A DNA stretch of 64,000 nucleotides from Vibrio cincinnatiensis DSM 19608 (GCF_900167345.1 NZ_FUXB01000005.1:124001-188000), one strand, 5' to 3'; positions 46,977 to 57,624 are shown, counted from the stretch's first letter. Numbers and translations are program-made. The notes: generated from the letters alone by a model not told the origin.

Positions 46977-48830
46977 GTGTTAAACCGTTATCCGTTATGG
47001 AAGTATTTAATGGTGGTGTTTGCCATTGCCATTTCTGCTTTATACGCACTTCCAAATATTTACGGTGAAGATCCGGCTATTCAAGTTACAGGGGCGCGTG
47101 GCGCCTCTGTAGATCTGTCAACGCTGGATGCTGTCACTCAAGCGCTCGATAAAGCGCAACTTTCTCACAAATCCATTGCTCTCGAAAATGGTTCAATTCT
47201 TGTTCGATTTAATGATACCGATACACAAATTAGTGCACGCGATATGATTAATGAGGCATTGGGTAACGATATTATTGTTGCTCTTAACTTAGCGCCTGCG
47301 ACCCCTAGTTGGTTAGATTCCATCGGTGCGGCTCCGATGAAACTGGGGCTTGATCTTCGTGGTGGTGTCCACTTCCTCATGGAAGTGGATATGGATGCAG
47401 CGATGGAGAAGCTGGTTAGCCAACAGGAAGAAGCGTTTCGTAGTGAGCTTCGTGATGAAAGAATTCGTTATCGTGCAATTCGCGCACAAGCCGATTCTGT
47501 AGAACTCATTTTACGAGATGCAGAACAACTGAATCAAACTCGCCGACTATTGGAAGCAAACCATCGTGATATGGTTTTTAGCGCCACCGAAGGCGATGGG
47601 CGTTTTGCATTAGTGGCGAAGTTTACCGATGCGCGTCTGCAAGAAATTCGTAACTATGCGGTTGATCAAAATATTACTATTTTACGTAACCGTGTGAACG
47701 AGCTCGGTGTCGCTGAACCTTTAGTTCAGCGTCAAGGCGCGACTCGAATTGTCGTTGAGCTACCCGGTGTACAAGATACCGCCCGTGCGAAAGAAATTTT
47801 AGGTGCCACCGCAACACTTGAATTTCGGGAAGTTGATGCGAGTGCCGATCTTGCCGCTGCCGCAGCGGGTCGAGTTCCTGCCGGTAGTGAAGTCAAGTTT
47901 GATCGTGATGGTCGACCTGTCGTTTTAAAACGGCGGGTGATTTTGGGTGGCTCAAGCATTACTGATGCAAGCTCAAGTACGGATGAATATGGCCGTCCGC
48001 AAGTGAATATTTCTCTAGATAGTGAAGGTGGAAGCAAAATGTCTGCCTTCTCAAGAAATAATATTGGCAAGCTAATGGCAACAGTATTCGCTGAATACAA
48101 AGACAGTGGGCAACGTAATGCTGACGGTAAAGTCATTCTTGAAAAGCATGAAGAAGTGATTAACCAAGCAACGATTCAGTCTGCATTAGGTCGCAACTTC
48201 CGTATTACCGGAATTAATTCTGTCGCGGAAGCACATAACTTAGCGTTGCTACTGCGTGCCGGTGCCTTGATTGCGCCTATCTCTATTGTAGAAGAACGCA
48301 CGATTGGTCCTTCTATGGGGCAGCAAAATATCGATATGGGTATTCAAGCTTGTATTTGGGGCTTGTTAGCTGTGATGATCTTTACCGCCCTTTATTATCG
48401 TAAATTTGGCTTAATTGCTAATGTGGCTTTGGTTTCAAACCTAGTCTTGATCATCGGGATTATGTCGATGATTCCGGGTGCAACCATGACTTTACCTGGT
48501 ATTGCGGGGATCGTTTTAACGGTTGGTATGGCGGTGGATGCTAACGTTCTTATTTTTGAGCGGATCCGTGAAGAGCTACGTGAAGGTCGGAATCCTCAAC
48601 AAGCTATTCACCAAGGGTATGCCAATGCGTTTAGTACCATTGCGGATGCCAACATCACAACGTTAATCACGGCCATCATCTTGTTTGCGGTAGGAACGGG
48701 GGCGATCAAAGGATTTGCGGTGACGCTTTCTATTGGTATTTTAACGTCTATGTTTACTGCCATTATCGGTACTCGTTGCATTGTCAACTTGCTGTATGGC
48801 GGTAAACGTATCAACAAATTGTCGATCTAA
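46977..48830 (+). CDS. secD: protein translocase subunit SecD
   Basis: SecD works with SecF to pull secreted proteins out of SecYEG using the ion gradient. The start is GTG at 46977. The chain has one N-terminal helix, a large periplasmic region (P1 head and base, residues about 35-450) with [15 protein letters not shown], and five C-terminal helices with the conserved [20 protein letters not shown] and [14 protein letters not shown]. Length 617 residues. Vibrios often carry a second SecDF; which ion this one uses cannot be told from the sequence. Confidence 0.97.
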   Translation: MLNRYPLWKYLMVVFAIAISALYALPNIYGEDPAIQVTGARGASVDLSTLDAVTQALDKAQLSHKSIALENGSILVRFNDTDTQISARDMINEALGNDIIVALNLAPATPSWLDSIGAAPMKLGLDLRGGVHFLMEVDMDAAMEKLVSQQEEAFRSELRDERIRYRAIRAQADSVELILRDAEQLNQTRRLLEANHRDMVFSATEGDGRFALVAKFTDARLQEIRNYAVDQNITILRNRVNELGVAEPLVQRQGATRIVVELPGVQDTARAKEILGATATLEFREVDASADLAAAAAGRVPAGSEVKFDRDGRPVVLKRRVILGGSSITDASSSTDEYGRPQVNISLDSEGGSKMSAFSRNNIGKLMATVFAEYKDSGQRNADGKVILEKHEEVINQATIQSALGRNFRITGINSVAEAHNLALLLRAGALIAPISIVEERTIGPSMGQQNIDMGIQACIWGLLAVMIFTALYYRKFGLIANVALVSNLVLIIGIMSMIPGATMTLPGIAGIVLTVGMAVDANVLIFERIREELREGRNPQQAIHQGYANAFSTIADANITTLITAIILFAVGTGAIKGFAVTLSIGILTSMFTAIIGTRCIVNLLYGGKRINKLSI

Positions 48831-48844
48831 GGCTAGGAATCATT

Positions 48845-49792
48845 ATGTTTCAAATTCTGAAAGCAGAGAAAACGATCGACTTTATGCGTTGGTCGAAGGT
48901 GACGTTTCTTTTATCGCTGTTAATGATTGGTACTTCCGTTTTCACCTTAGTGACGAAAGGGTTTAACTGGGGGTTAGACTTTACTGGCGGAACATTGATT
49001 GAAGTTGGGTTTGAGCAACCGGCTCATCTGGATCAAATCCGTGAGGCACTTGAAGCGCAAGGTTTTGGTGATGCAACAGTGCAGAACTTTGGTTCTGCAC
49101 GTGATGTCATGGTGCGTTTACGTCCTCGTGAAGGTATTGCTGGTGAAACGCTTGGTAACCAAATCCTGAATGCGATCAAGGAGGGAACGGGTGAAAGTGT
49201 GGAAATGCGCCGCATTGAATTCGTTGGTCCTAACGTAGGGGATGAATTGGCAGAAGCGGGAGGCTTGGCAATACTGGCTTCGCTGATCTGTATTTTACTT
49301 TATGTCTCTATGCGTTTTGAATGGCGTTTGGCTTCTGGAGCCGTACTTTCTCTTGCGCATGATGTGACCATTACGTTAGGTATTTTCTCGTTTCTTCAAA
49401 TCGAAATTGATCTGACGATTGTAGCGGCGTTGTTGACGGTTGTTGGTTACTCACTGAATGATACCATCGTGGTCTTTGACCGGATTCGTGAAAACTTTCG
49501 CAAATTACGCAAAGGTGAGTCGGTAGAGATACTCAATAGCTCTATTACTCAGACCCTGAGTCGAACCTTGATTACTTCTGGAACGACCTTGTTTGTGGTG
49601 ATTGCTCTGTTTGTGCAAGGTGGTGCGAATATTCATGGTTTTGCGACGGCGTTATTGCTCGGTATTACCGTAGGTACTTATTCTTCTATCTATGTCGCTT
49701 CTGCGCTATCACTGAAATTAGGTATTACGCGTGAGCATCTTCTACCTCAGCAGGTAGAAAAAGAAGGCGCAGAATTAGATGAGTTACCCTAA
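48845..49792 (+). CDS. secF: protein translocase subunit SecF
   Basis: The partner of SecD, 315 residues with six predicted helices. Motifs are FNWGLDFTGGTLIEV in the periplasmic domain and VVGYSLNDTIVVFDRIREN after helix 4. It begins 14 bp after secD stops and ends the queA-secF unit, which is closed by a terminator at 49838-49866. Confidence 0.97.
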   Translation: MFQILKAEKTIDFMRWSKVTFLLSLLMIGTSVFTLVTKGFNWGLDFTGGTLIEVGFEQPAHLDQIREALEAQGFGDATVQNFGSARDVMVRLRPREGIAGETLGNQILNAIKEGTGESVEMRRIEFVGPNVGDELAEAGGLAILASLICILLYVSMRFEWRLASGAVLSLAHDVTITLGIFSFLQIEIDLTIVAALLTVVGYSLNDTIVVFDRIRENFRKLRKGESVEILNSSITQTLSRTLITSGTTLFVVIALFVQGGANIHGFATALLLGITVGTYSSIYVASALSLKLGITREHLLPQQVEKEGAELDELP

Positions 49793-49837
49793 AGCGAATC
49801 AATGCTAATGGATATACGTTAGGAAGAGTTAAAGAAA

Positions 49838-49866
49838 AACCGCTGCACAAGTCAGCGGTTTTTTAT
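49838..49866. terminator. terminator after secF, possibly bidirectional
   Basis: Perfect 8-bp stem AACCGCTG/CAGCGGTT with a 7-base loop. The plus strand continues in T and the minus strand continues TTTCTTT, so it could also stop suhB transcripts. Confidence 0.85.
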
Positions 49867-49890
49867 ACATAACATTTTTTATACATGACA
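49859..49890. repeat. tandem 16-bp repeat between secF and suhB
   Basis: Two adjacent copies of TTTTTTATACATRACA (49859-49874 and 49875-49890) differ at one base. The first copy includes the T-run of the secF terminator, so the repeat is probably a slippage duplication. Confidence 0.7.
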
Positions 49891-49915
49891 GTGAACGCGC
49901 CTATTGAGAGGTCGC

Positions 49916-50719
49916 TTATTTTAAAATAGCACTATTGCCATTCTCACGAATATGTTGGAGAAGTGATTTCACACCGCGAGGGCTTGAACCAACAATATTG
50001 CCTGATTGCATGTAGTTTGTACCACCAGCAAAGTCGGTCAAAATGGCACCCGCTTCACGAGCAATCAATTCTCCCGCTGCCATATCCCAAGGCTTTAAGC
50101 CTAGTTCAAAATAACCATCAACACGGTTAGAAGCTAAATAACAAAGATCTAAAGCCGCAGAACCGGTACGACGGAAGTCCGCACATTCGACAAAGAGGGA
50201 AGAAATAATTTTGAGATAAGATTCAGAGTGCTGTTTTTGTTTAAATGGAAACCCTGTTGCTAGCACGGCACCTTGAAGATCTTTGAGTGGTTTCACCCGA
50301 ATACGAGCATTATTTAATTGAGCGCCGGAGCCACGTTGAGCCGTAAATAACTCATTTAGCATCGGGTCATAGACACAAGCGACTTCCGTTCTGCCTTTGA
50401 GGCGTACCGCAATTGAAACCGCGAAGTGTGGTAACCCTTTGACAAAGTTATTAGTGCCATCCAGTGGGTCGATGATCCATTGTACGTCTTTATCTTTACC
50501 TTCGATAAGACCGCCTTCTTCAGCCACAATGCAGTGTTCAGGGTAAGAACTTTGAATGGTTGCAATGATCATTGCTTCAGCTTCTTTGTCCACGTTAGTG
50601 ACAAAGTCATTCATGCCTTTTTGCATTGATTCAATTTTTTCAGCATTTTCTAGAGATTTAGCAATATGATTGCCTGCTTTTCGCGCAGCGCGAATAGCAA
50701 TGTTTAGCATAGGATGCAT
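49916..50719 (-). CDS. suhB: inositol-1-monophosphatase family protein SuhB
   Basis: A metal-dependent inositol monophosphatase; in E. coli SuhB also acts in the NusA/NusG antitermination complex for rRNA transcription. The ATG at 50719 gives 267 residues beginning MHPMLNIAIRAARKAGN; the longer frame to 50773 is not conserved-looking. Metal-site motifs are VAEEGG (motif EE), WIIDPLDGTNNFVKGLPHF and LKPWDMAAGELIAREAG. It is divergent from trmJ. Confidence 0.96.
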   Translation of the reverse strand: MHPMLNIAIRAARKAGNHIAKSLENAEKIESMQKGMNDFVTNVDKEAEAMIIATIQSSYPEHCIVAEEGGLIEGKDKDVQWIIDPLDGTNNFVKGLPHFAVSIAVRLKGRTEVACVYDPMLNELFTAQRGSGAQLNNARIRVKPLKDLQGAVLATGFPFKQKQHSESYLKIISSLFVECADFRRTGSAALDLCYLASNRVDGYFELGLKPWDMAAGELIAREAGAILTDFAGGTNYMQSGNIVGSSPRGVKSLLQHIRENGNSAILK

Positions 50720-51067
50720 ACGAGTTTCCCAACGGATGTTAAAGAACGAAAAAAGCGGAGCGCAGTATACCAAAGTTTAGTTAAAAAGAAAGTGGTTATT
50801 TTTTGTGCGTTTAATGCATTAAGAGAGAAAGGGTCTGACCATTTTAGTCAAGTTTATGTTACGCTAGGGCGATTAAATCTAAGCAACATTATCTCTTTTC
50901 AACGGGAAGTGATGAAGCTATGTTAGTTCTCGCTGATCATAGTCTTTCTCGCGGTTTGGGGAATGAACTCTTTTACTGCTTCTCTGCCATTTTAGAGAGG
51001 GAAGAGCAGTTGAATTGATGAGAAGATAAAAGGCGGCTTAGTATCTTAAATAGGCCATATTCACCGT
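50720..51067. other. 348-bp divergent gap between suhB and trmJ
   Basis: It must hold the promoters of both genes. No ORF, operator or terminator could be supported. An imperfect hairpin (TCTCTGCC...AGAGAGG, about 50980-51000) lies upstream of trmJ. Confidence 0.4.
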
Positions 51068-51799
51068 ATGTTAGATAATGTTAAAGTCATTTTAGTCGGG
51101 ACCTCGCACTCAGGAAATATTGGCTCTGCTGCCAGAGCAATGAAAGTGATGGGGCTAAATCAAATGGTTCTTGTTGATCCACAATGTGAGGTGGACGCTC
51201 AAGCGATCGCCTTAGCCGCGGGAGCCAGCGATATCGCGCTCAAGGCAACGGTGGTAAAAACACTTGATGAGGCCGTCGCGGATTGTGTTTTAGTCGTAGG
51301 AAGCAGTGCCCGTTCGAGGACCTTAGAGTGGCCCATGCTGGAACCTCGCCAATGCGGCGAGAAGTTTGTAGAAGAAGGGCAAAACCATTCTGTCGCGGTT
51401 GTGTTTGGACGAGAGCGGACAGGGCTAACCAATGAAGAGTTACAACGCTGTCATTATCATGTCTGTATCCCTGCCAACCCTGAATATAGTTCACTAAATT
51501 TAGCTATGGCTGTACAAACGATTTGCTATGAAATTCGAGTTGCTTATTTAACTCGACAGCAAGCTCAGCATTTGCCAGCAAGTGAGCAAGATTATCCTCG
51601 ACATAAAGAACTTGAGATGTTTTATCAGCATTTAGAAAAAGTGTTACTCACCACGGATTTTATTTCCCCTCAACAGCCGGGGCAGGTGATGAATAAGTTG
51701 CGTCGATTGTTTAGTCGAGCTCGGCCTGAAGCTCAAGAGCTTAACATCTTAAGAGGGATGTTGACTGCCGTGGAGAAGTCGTTAGCGAGCAAATCATAG
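51068..51799 (+). CDS. trmJ: tRNA (cytidine/uridine-2'-O)-methyltransferase TrmJ
   Basis: A SPOUT-class methyltransferase that modifies the ribose at position 32 of tRNA using AdoMet. Family motifs are [20 protein letters not shown] at the N-terminus, [15 protein letters not shown] and [17 protein letters not shown] near the knot. Length 243 residues. It precedes the isc operon, as in E. coli, but the IscR sites and promoter lie between them. Confidence 0.96.
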   Translation: MLDNVKVILVGTSHSGNIGSAARAMKVMGLNQMVLVDPQCEVDAQAIALAAGASDIALKATVVKTLDEAVADCVLVVGSSARSRTLEWPMLEPRQCGEKFVEEGQNHSVAVVFGRERTGLTNEELQRCHYHVCIPANPEYSSLNLAMAVQTICYEIRVAYLTRQQAQHLPASEQDYPRHKELEMFYQHLEKVLLTTDFISPQQPGQVMNKLRRLFSRARPEAQELNILRGMLTAVEKSLASKS

Positions 51800-51830
51800 C
51801 CATCATTATCCCTATAGTGACGAGGGATGA

Positions 51831-51855
51831 ATACCTGACTAAATTACTCAACTTA
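51831..51855. promoter_or_regulatory. IscR type 1 site, upstream copy
   Basis: The 25 bp starting ATACCTGACT match the type 1 consensus ATASYYGACTRWWWYAGTCRRSTAT at 22 of 25 positions; the mismatches are in the right half. It directly abuts the second site. Confidence 0.75.
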
Positions 51856-51880
51856 ATACTTGACCAATTCAGTCAGGTAT
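51856..51880. promoter_or_regulatory. IscR type 1 site, downstream copy
   Basis: The 25 bp starting ATACTTGACC and ending AGTCAGGTAT match the type 1 consensus at 24 of 25 positions. It covers a -35 candidate (TTGACC, 51860-51865), with a -10 candidate AAGAAT at 51883-51888 after 17 bp. [2Fe-2S]-IscR bound here would block the promoter. Confidence 0.85.
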
Positions 51881-51922
51881 GAAAGAATTCTAACCACATA
51901 ATCAATGTGGATACGGTGTGAT

Positions 51923-52444
51923 ATGAGACTTACATCTAAAGGAAGATATGCGGTGACAGCCATGTTAGATGTGGCTCTACATTCGCAGCAAACGCCAGTG
52001 CCGTTAGCCGATATTTCTGAACGGCAAGGTATTTCTCTCTCGTACTTAGAACAACTGTTTTCTAAATTACGCAAAGCTGGCCTTGTGGCTAGTGTACGAG
52101 GCCCAGGTGGAGGTTACCGTTTAGGTGACGATGCTAACAGTATCTCAATTGGTACGGTGATTGCGGCGGTGGATGAATCTGTTGATGCAACGAAATGTAG
52201 TGGTAGAGGGGATTGCCAAGGTGGAACACGCTGCCTTACCCATACCTTATGGCGTGATTTAAGTTCACGCATTAGTGACTTCTTAAACAACATCACTCTT
52301 GGTGAGTTGATGCTGGATAATGACGTCTTACAGATTTCCGACCGACAAGAGCTCGATCTTTCGGTTAACCAAGGGTTCGGCCATAAGAATTCTAAATCAG
52401 TCACCATTGGTGCGGCACCCGTTGGTCTTAATGTTCGCTCATAG
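51923..52444 (+). CDS. iscR: iron-sulfur cluster regulator IscR
   Basis: A Rrf2-family regulator that represses isc when carrying a [2Fe-2S] cluster. The ATG at 51923 begins the conserved [16 protein letters not shown]; the frame to 51905 is an upstream artefact. The winged helix reads [19 protein letters not shown] with [11 protein letters not shown] as wing, and the cluster cysteines are in [18 protein letters not shown] (three Cys, His fourth), matching C92, C98, C104 of E. coli. It has 173 residues. iscS follows after 27 bp. Confidence 0.97.
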   Translation: MRLTSKGRYAVTAMLDVALHSQQTPVPLADISERQGISLSYLEQLFSKLRKAGLVASVRGPGGGYRLGDDANSISIGTVIAAVDESVDATKCSGRGDCQGGTRCLTHTLWRDLSSRISDFLNNITLGELMLDNDVLQISDRQELDLSVNQGFGHKNSKSVTIGAAPVGLNVRS

Positions 52445-52471
52445 CGGCAATGTTTTACATTGGAGTAGAAA

Positions 52472-53686
52472 ATGAAACTGCCTATTTATTTAGACTATTC
52501 AGCAACCTGTCCGGTTGATTCTCGAGTTGCTGAAAAGATGGTTCAGTACATGACGATGGATGGAGCATTTGGTAATCCAGCTTCACGATCGCACCGTTAT
52601 GGCTGGCAGGCAGAAGAGGCGGTTGATACTGCTCGTGAACAAATTGCTGACCTACTGAACGCTGACCCACGTGAAATTGTTTTTACTTCGGGTGCAACAG
52701 AATCCGATAACTTAGCAATTAAAGGTGCAGCGCACTTTTATGCTAAGCAAGGTAAACATATTATCACTTGTAAAACAGAGCATAAGGCGGTACTAGACAC
52801 CACTCGCCAACTTGAGCGTGAAGGGTTTGAGGTGACTTATCTTGAGCCGGAAAGTAATGGCTTAATCGATTTAACCAAATTAGAAGCGGCTATGCGTGAT
52901 GATACTGTGTTGGTTTCTATTATGCATGTGAACAATGAGATCGGTGTTATTCAAGATATTGCTGCAATTGGTGAGTTATGCCGTTCACGAAAAATCATTT
53001 TCCATGTCGACGCGGCTCAATCTGCGGGTAAAATTGATATCGATGTGCAAAACATGAAAGTCGATTTGATTTCATTATCAGCACATAAAATTTATGGCCC
53101 TAAAGGAATTGGCGCCTTATACATTCGCCGTAAACCTCGAATCCGACTTGAAGCTCAGATGCACGGGGGGGGCCATGAGCGAGGTTTCCGCTCTGGCACT
53201 TTAGCCACGCACCAAATTGTGGGAATGGGTGAAGCGTTCCGTATTGCGAAACAAGAAATGCAACAAGATTATGAGCACGCTAAAAAACTTCGTGATCGCT
53301 TACTTAATGGCGTGAAAGAGATGGAAGCGGTAACCATTAATGGTTCTCTTGAACAACGGATTCCTCATAATCTCAATATCAGTTTTGCCTTTGTAGAAGG
53401 CGAGTCATTGTTGATGGCGTTGAAAGATTTAGCGGTATCCTCTGGTAGTGCTTGTACTTCTGCTAGCCTAGAACCTTCCTACGTTTTACGTGCTTTGGGC
53501 TTAGATGATGAACTCGCACACAGTTCCATTCGTTTCTCTTTTGGCCGCTTTACAACGGAAGAAGAGATAGACTACGCGATCGAATTAATTCGTGTCGCGG
53601 TTAATAAATTACGCGACATGTCTCCTCTATGGGATATGTATAAAGAGGGAGTGGATTTAAACAGTGTTGAGTGGGCTCATCACTAA
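52472..53686 (+). CDS. iscS: cysteine desulfurase IscS
   Basis: The main sulfur donor for Fe-S clusters and thio-modified tRNAs. A group I enzyme of 404 residues: [11 protein letters not shown] at the N-terminus, TEHKAVLD, the PLP lysine in [17 protein letters not shown], and the active-site Cys on the long flexible loop [26 protein letters not shown] precedes the ATG. iscU follows after 36 bp. Confidence 0.98.
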   Translation: MKLPIYLDYSATCPVDSRVAEKMVQYMTMDGAFGNPASRSHRYGWQAEEAVDTAREQIADLLNADPREIVFTSGATESDNLAIKGAAHFYAKQGKHIITCKTEHKAVLDTTRQLEREGFEVTYLEPESNGLIDLTKLEAAMRDDTVLVSIMHVNNEIGVIQDIAAIGELCRSRKIIFHVDAAQSAGKIDIDVQNMKVDLISLSAHKIYGPKGIGALYIRRKPRIRLEAQMHGGGHERGFRSGTLATHQIVGMGEAFRIAKQEMQQDYEHAKKLRDRLLNGVKEMEAVTINGSLEQRIPHNLNISFAFVEGESLLMALKDLAVSSGSACTSASLEPSYVLRALGLDDELAHSSIRFSFGRFTTEEEIDYAIELIRVAVNKLRDMSPLWDMYKEGVDLNSVEWAHH

Positions 53687-53722
53687 TCATTCCACTAATA
53701 TAGAGGATGCGAGGTAACTATT

Positions 53723-54106
53723 ATGGCATACAGCGAAAAAGTCATCGATCACTATGAGAACCCACGTAACGTTGGTTCTTTCGATAAAGAAGATCCCTCT
53801 GTAGGTAGCGGCATGGTTGGCGCTCCTGCTTGTGGGGATGTTATGCGGCTACAAATCAAAGTGTCACCAGAGGGCATTATTGAAGACGCAAAATTTAAAA
53901 CTTACGGATGCGGCAGTGCTATCGCTTCTAGCTCTCTAGTCACTGAGTGGGTTAAGGGCAAGTCTATTGATGAAGCGGCATCAATCAAAAACGCCGAAAT
54001 CGCAGAAGAGTTAGAGTTGCCCCCTGTAAAAGTGCATTGCTCTATCTTAGCAGAAGACGCGATTAAAGCGGCCGTTGCCGATTATAAGAAAAAACACCAA
54101 CAGTAA
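53723..54106 (+). CDS. iscU: Fe-S cluster scaffold IscU
   Basis: The scaffold on which new [2Fe-2S] clusters are built. It has 127 residues with the three ligand cysteines in [21 protein letters not shown] and [10 protein letters not shown], the conserved Asp after the first, and the chaperone recognition motif LPPVK just before the third. A perfect 10-bp hairpin lies between it and iscA. Confidence 0.98.
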   Translation: MAYSEKVIDHYENPRNVGSFDKEDPSVGSGMVGAPACGDVMRLQIKVSPEGIIEDAKFKTYGCGSAIASSSLVTEWVKGKSIDEAASIKNAEIAEELELPPVKVHCSILAEDAIKAAVADYKKKHQQ

Positions 54107-54112
54107 TTTATT

Positions 54113-54135
54113 TTGGAGCAGAGTTTCTGCTCCAA
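54113..54135 (+). other. hairpin between iscU and iscA
   Basis: TTGGAGCAGA (54113-54122) and its perfect complement (54126-54135) enclose a 3-base loop. CTCTTTC follows, not a U-run, so it is better read as an mRNA processing or stability element than as a terminator. Confidence 0.6.
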
Positions 54136-54167
54136 CTCTTTCATTCATTGACAAGCAAGGTTGTAGT

Positions 54168-54491
54168 ATGGCCATCACGTTAACAGAAACCGCAGCAAAC
54201 CGAGTTCAATCGTTTCTAGACAACCGAGGCAAAGGGCTCGGTTTACGCTTAGGGGTGAAAACCACGGGGTGCTCAGGAATGGCGTATGTGCTCGAATTTG
54301 TCGATGAATTAAATGAAGACGATCAAGTTTTTGAAGATCACGGTGTTAAAGTGATCATTGATGCGAAAAGTTTAGTTTATCTTGATGGAACTGAACTTGA
54401 TTATAAAAAAGAAGGCTTGAACGAAGGCTTTGAATTCAATAACCCTAACGCAAAGAGTGAATGTGGGTGTGGGGAAAGCTTCAACGTTTAA
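54168..54491 (+). CDS. iscA: A-type Fe-S carrier protein IscA
   Basis: IscA delivers clusters to target proteins. The ATG at 54168 gives 107 residues beginning [14 protein letters not shown]. The three conserved cysteines are in [11 protein letters not shown] and SECGCGESF. Its TAA stop overlaps an ATG at 54491 that opens a 54-codon frame running into hscB, described separately. Confidence 0.97.
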   Translation: MAITLTETAANRVQSFLDNRGKGLGLRLGVKTTGCSGMAYVLEFVDELNEDDQVFEDHGVKVIIDAKSLVYLDGTELDYKKEGLNEGFEFNNPNAKSECGCGESFNV

Positions 54492-54655
54492 TGGTAGACA
54501 CCGGTAGTTTAATCATCGATAAGTTCTGGGATGCTTATTTTAAACCAGTTAAATGGGTATCCATTGATTTAGCATTCGTGCCGGAAGAGGAACCAAAACC
54601 TAATGAATTACTTCGAATTATTTGGGCTACCAACTCAGTTTCAACTGGATGGTAG
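54491..54655 (+). CDS. possible small ORF coupling iscA to hscB
   Basis: A 54-codon frame starts on the last base of the iscA stop (TAATG), covers the whole iscA-hscB gap without a stop and ends 53 bases inside hscB in another frame. The product would begin [21 protein letters not shown] recognise no family. It may be a real small protein, a translational coupling device, or chance; there is no separate ribosome binding site. Confidence 0.25.
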   Translation: MVDTGSLIIDKFWDAYFKPVKWVSIDLAFVPEEEPKPNELLRIIWATNSVSTGW

Positions 54656-55118
54656 CCTTCTTTCTTCTCAGTTCCGTGAGTTGCAAAAACGTTTTCATCC
54701 GGATAATTTTGCAACCGCTTCTGAGCGTGATCGTCTTATGGCGGTACAAAAATCAACAGAGATTAATGACGCTCATCAAGTCTTGAAAAATCCCATCTCT
54801 CGCGCTGAATACTTATTATCTCAGCATGACATCGCCTTAGCGGGAGAGCAGCAAACCTTGCAAGACTCGCTCTTTTTGATGGAGCAAATGGAACTGAGAG
54901 AAGAGCTAGAATTATTGGCGCAAGCACCTGTTGAGGAAGAGGCGCTATGGGCTTTTGAAAACAAAGTGACACAGTCTTATCAAGCGCATTTACAACAAGT
55001 TGAGTGTGAACTGAATAGTGAACAGTGGCATCTGGCAGCGGATACTGTTCGTAAATTAAAATTTATTGCCAAATTAAAAACTGAAATAGAACGAGTCGAA
55101 GAAAAACTGCTCGGCTAA
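54603..55118 (+). CDS. hscB: Fe-S co-chaperone HscB (J-protein)
   Basis: HscB brings cluster-loaded IscU to HscA. The N-terminal J-domain (about residues 1-75) begins MNYFELFGLPTQFQLD and has the HPD motif in KRFHPDNFA; the C-terminal three-helix bundle binds IscU. It has 171 residues. hscA follows after 21 bp. Confidence 0.97.
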   Translation: MNYFELFGLPTQFQLDGSLLSSQFRELQKRFHPDNFATASERDRLMAVQKSTEINDAHQVLKNPISRAEYLLSQHDIALAGEQQTLQDSLFLMEQMELREELELLAQAPVEEEALWAFENKVTQSYQAHLQQVECELNSEQWHLAADTVRKLKFIAKLKTEIERVEEKLLG

Positions 55119-55139
55119 TTCAAATAAAAGGACCGATCC

Positions 55140-56993
55140 ATGGCATTACTTCAAATTGCAGAACCCGGTCAAAGTTCGGCCCCTCATCAGCATAAATTAG
55201 CCGCAGGGATCGACTTAGGGACAACCAACTCTCTAGTGGCTTCTGTTCGAAGCGGCACCGCTGTTCCTTTAGAGGATGAGCAAGGTCGCAAAATTTTACC
55301 TTCCGTTGTGCATTACTCTCATGAACAGACTTTGGTTGGAGAGGTTGCGCGTGAACACGCAGAGCATGATCCTGAAAATACCATCATTTCAGTTAAGCGC
55401 TTGATTGGCCGTTCACTACAAGATATTGAAACGCGTTATAACCAACTGCCTTATCGTTTTAAATCCAGCGAGAAAGGGTTGCCCGTGATTCAAACCCCAC
55501 AAGGGGATAAAAACCCGATCCAAGTCTCTGCCGAAATATTAAAAAAGCTGGCTGAACGTGCTCAAAATCACTTAGGTGGGGAACTGGCGGGCGTTGTGAT
55601 TACGGTTCCAGCTTATTTTGATGATGCGCAGCGAGCTGGAACCAAAGATGCCGCCCATTTGGCGGGTTTACATGTTCTACGTTTACTTAATGAACCGACA
55701 GCGGCGGCCATTGCTTATGGTCTTGATTCAGGCCAAGAAGGTGTTATTGCGGTTTATGATTTGGGCGGCGGAACTTTTGATATTTCGATTTTACGTCTAT
55801 CAAAAGGGGTTTTTGAAGTGTTGGCGACGGGCGGGGATTCTGCCTTAGGTGGTGATGACTTTGATCATCTGATTGCCGAATATTTACATGCCGAAATCGG
55901 GTTGACGTCACCATTGGGCGCAGATAAACGTCGAGCATTGCTGGATGTGGCAACGCAAGCAAAAGTAGCCTTAACCGATAAAGAAGAAACACAGATCGAG
56001 ATTTTTGGCTGGCAAGGTTTGTTTACTCGCACCCAATTGAACAAGCTTATCGAACCTCTCATTAAAAAAACGCTTCTCTCTTGTCGCCGTGCACTGAAAG
56101 ATGCGCAGGTCAGTGCAGAGGAGGTCCTGCAAGTTGTCATGGTGGGAGGTTCAACTCGCACACCACTAGTCCGCGAACGGGTGGGTGAATTTTTTGGTCG
56201 AACTCCGTTAACCGACATTAATCCCGATGAAGTGGTTTCGATTGGTGCCGCCATTCAAGCGGACATTTTAGTGGGAAATAAGCCTGACTCCGAAATGTTG
56301 CTGTTGGATGTCATTCCGCTTTCATTAGGGATTGAAACCATGGGAGGGTTGGTGGAAAAGATCATTCCGCGTAACACCACGATTCCCGTTGCTCGTGCTC
56401 AAGAGTTTACCACGTTTAAAGATGGGCAAACCGCCATGAGTGTCCATGTGGTGCAGGGAGAGCGTGAACTGGTGGCTGACTGCCGTTCATTAGCTCGATT
56501 CTCATTGAAAGGCATCCCGCCAATGGCGGCAGGGGCTGCTCATATTCGAGTGACGTATCAAGTCGATGCGGATGGCTTACTTTCAGTGACAGCGATGGAA
56601 AAAAGCACCGGTATCCAAGCTGAAATTCAAGTCAAGCCTTCTTACGGTTTGAGCGATAGCGAAGTTGCGGATATGTTGAAAGACTCCATGGCTTATGCCA
56701 AACAAGACATGCAAACCCGAGCTTTAGTTGAGCAGAAAGTTGAAGCGGACCGCGTGATTGAAGGTTTGATTGCTGCTATGCAAGCAGACGGTGATGATCT
56801 TTTGACAGACCAAGAACGTGCTACCTTATTATCAGCGATAGAATCACTTATTGAACTTCGTAATGGTGATGATGCCGATGCTATTGAACAAGGAATTAAA
56901 GAGACGGACAGAGCGAGCCAAGTGTTTGCTTCCCGTCGCATGGATAAATCGATTCGAGCGGCATTAGCTGGCCACTCTGTTGACGAAATTTGA
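55140..56993 (+). CDS. hscA: Fe-S specialised Hsp70 chaperone HscA
   Basis: The Hsp70 that drives cluster transfer from IscU using ATP. The nucleotide-binding domain has [27 protein letters not shown] and [13 protein letters not shown]; the substrate-binding domain begins near [16 protein letters not shown]. Length 617 residues is typical. fdx follows after 10 bp. Confidence 0.98.
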   Translation: MALLQIAEPGQSSAPHQHKLAAGIDLGTTNSLVASVRSGTAVPLEDEQGRKILPSVVHYSHEQTLVGEVAREHAEHDPENTIISVKRLIGRSLQDIETRYNQLPYRFKSSEKGLPVIQTPQGDKNPIQVSAEILKKLAERAQNHLGGELAGVVITVPAYFDDAQRAGTKDAAHLAGLHVLRLLNEPTAAAIAYGLDSGQEGVIAVYDLGGGTFDISILRLSKGVFEVLATGGDSALGGDDFDHLIAEYLHAEIGLTSPLGADKRRALLDVATQAKVALTDKEETQIEIFGWQGLFTRTQLNKLIEPLIKKTLLSCRRALKDAQVSAEEVLQVVMVGGSTRTPLVRERVGEFFGRTPLTDINPDEVVSIGAAIQADILVGNKPDSEMLLLDVIPLSLGIETMGGLVEKIIPRNTTIPVARAQEFTTFKDGQTAMSVHVVQGERELVADCRSLARFSLKGIPPMAAGAAHIRVTYQVDADGLLSVTAMEKSTGIQAEIQVKPSYGLSDSEVADMLKDSMAYAKQDMQTRALVEQKVEADRVIEGLIAAMQADGDDLLTDQERATLLSAIESLIELRNGDDADAIEQGIKETDRASQVFASRRMDKSIRAALAGHSVDEI

Positions 56994-57003
56994 GAGAATA
57001 AAC

Positions 57004-57342
57004 ATGCCGAAAATTATCGTATTGCCCCATGATACCTTATGCCCAGATGGGGCGGTTTTAGAGGCGAATAGGGGGGAAAGTGTACTCGATGTTGCTTTGA
57101 AAAATGGCATTCATATTGAACACGCTTGTGAAAAATCCTGTGCTTGTACCACTTGTCATGTCGTTATTCGTGAAGGGTTTGATTCTTTAGATGAGAGTGA
57201 TGAGCTCGAAGACGATATGCTAGATAAAGCTTGGGGATTAGAGCCTGAATCTCGTTTAAGCTGCCAAGCAAAAGTAGCAGATGAAGATCTCGTGATTGAA
57301 ATTCCTAAATATTCGCTTAATCACGCGAAGGAAGATCATTAA
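57004..57342 (+). CDS. fdx: ISC system [2Fe-2S] ferredoxin
   Basis: A 112-residue adrenodoxin-type ferredoxin that supplies electrons for cluster assembly. The ligands are in [15 protein letters not shown] and the fourth in SRLSCQAKV. The ATG at 57004 ([10 protein letters not shown]) is the family start; the frame from 56980 overlaps hscA. iscX follows after 59 bp. Confidence 0.97.
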   Translation: MPKIIVLPHDTLCPDGAVLEANRGESVLDVALKNGIHIEHACEKSCACTTCHVVIREGFDSLDESDELEDDMLDKAWGLEPESRLSCQAKVADEDLVIEIPKYSLNHAKEDH

Positions 57343-57401
57343 TTTCTGTTCATCCCCTCATTTTTTATAGAAAGGGGATGAATTACACTAAGGAGCTTGT
57401 T

Positions 57402-57596
57402 ATGAAATGGACAGACTCACGGGATATTGCGATTGAACTTTGTGAACGATATCCTGAAGTAGATCCGAAAAATGTACGTTTTACTGATCTACACCAATGG
57501 ATTTTGGATTTAGATGATTTTGATGATGAGCCTAACCGTTCAAATGAAAAGATTCTTGAAGCCATTATTCTTTGTTGGATGGATGAGCAAGAGTAA
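57402..57596 (+). CDS. iscX: IscX (YfhJ), ISC accessory protein
   Basis: A small acidic protein that binds IscS and iron and tunes cluster assembly. The ATG at 57402 gives 64 residues beginning [18 protein letters not shown], followed by the conserved [26 protein letters not shown] lies upstream. It ends the isc operon, followed by a terminator. Confidence 0.96.
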   Translation: MKWTDSRDIAIELCERYPEVDPKNVRFTDLHQWILDLDDFDDEPNRSNEKILEAIILCWMDEQE

Positions 57597-57624
57597 TGAT
57601 CCTCATTCTGAAATTAAGTAGAGA

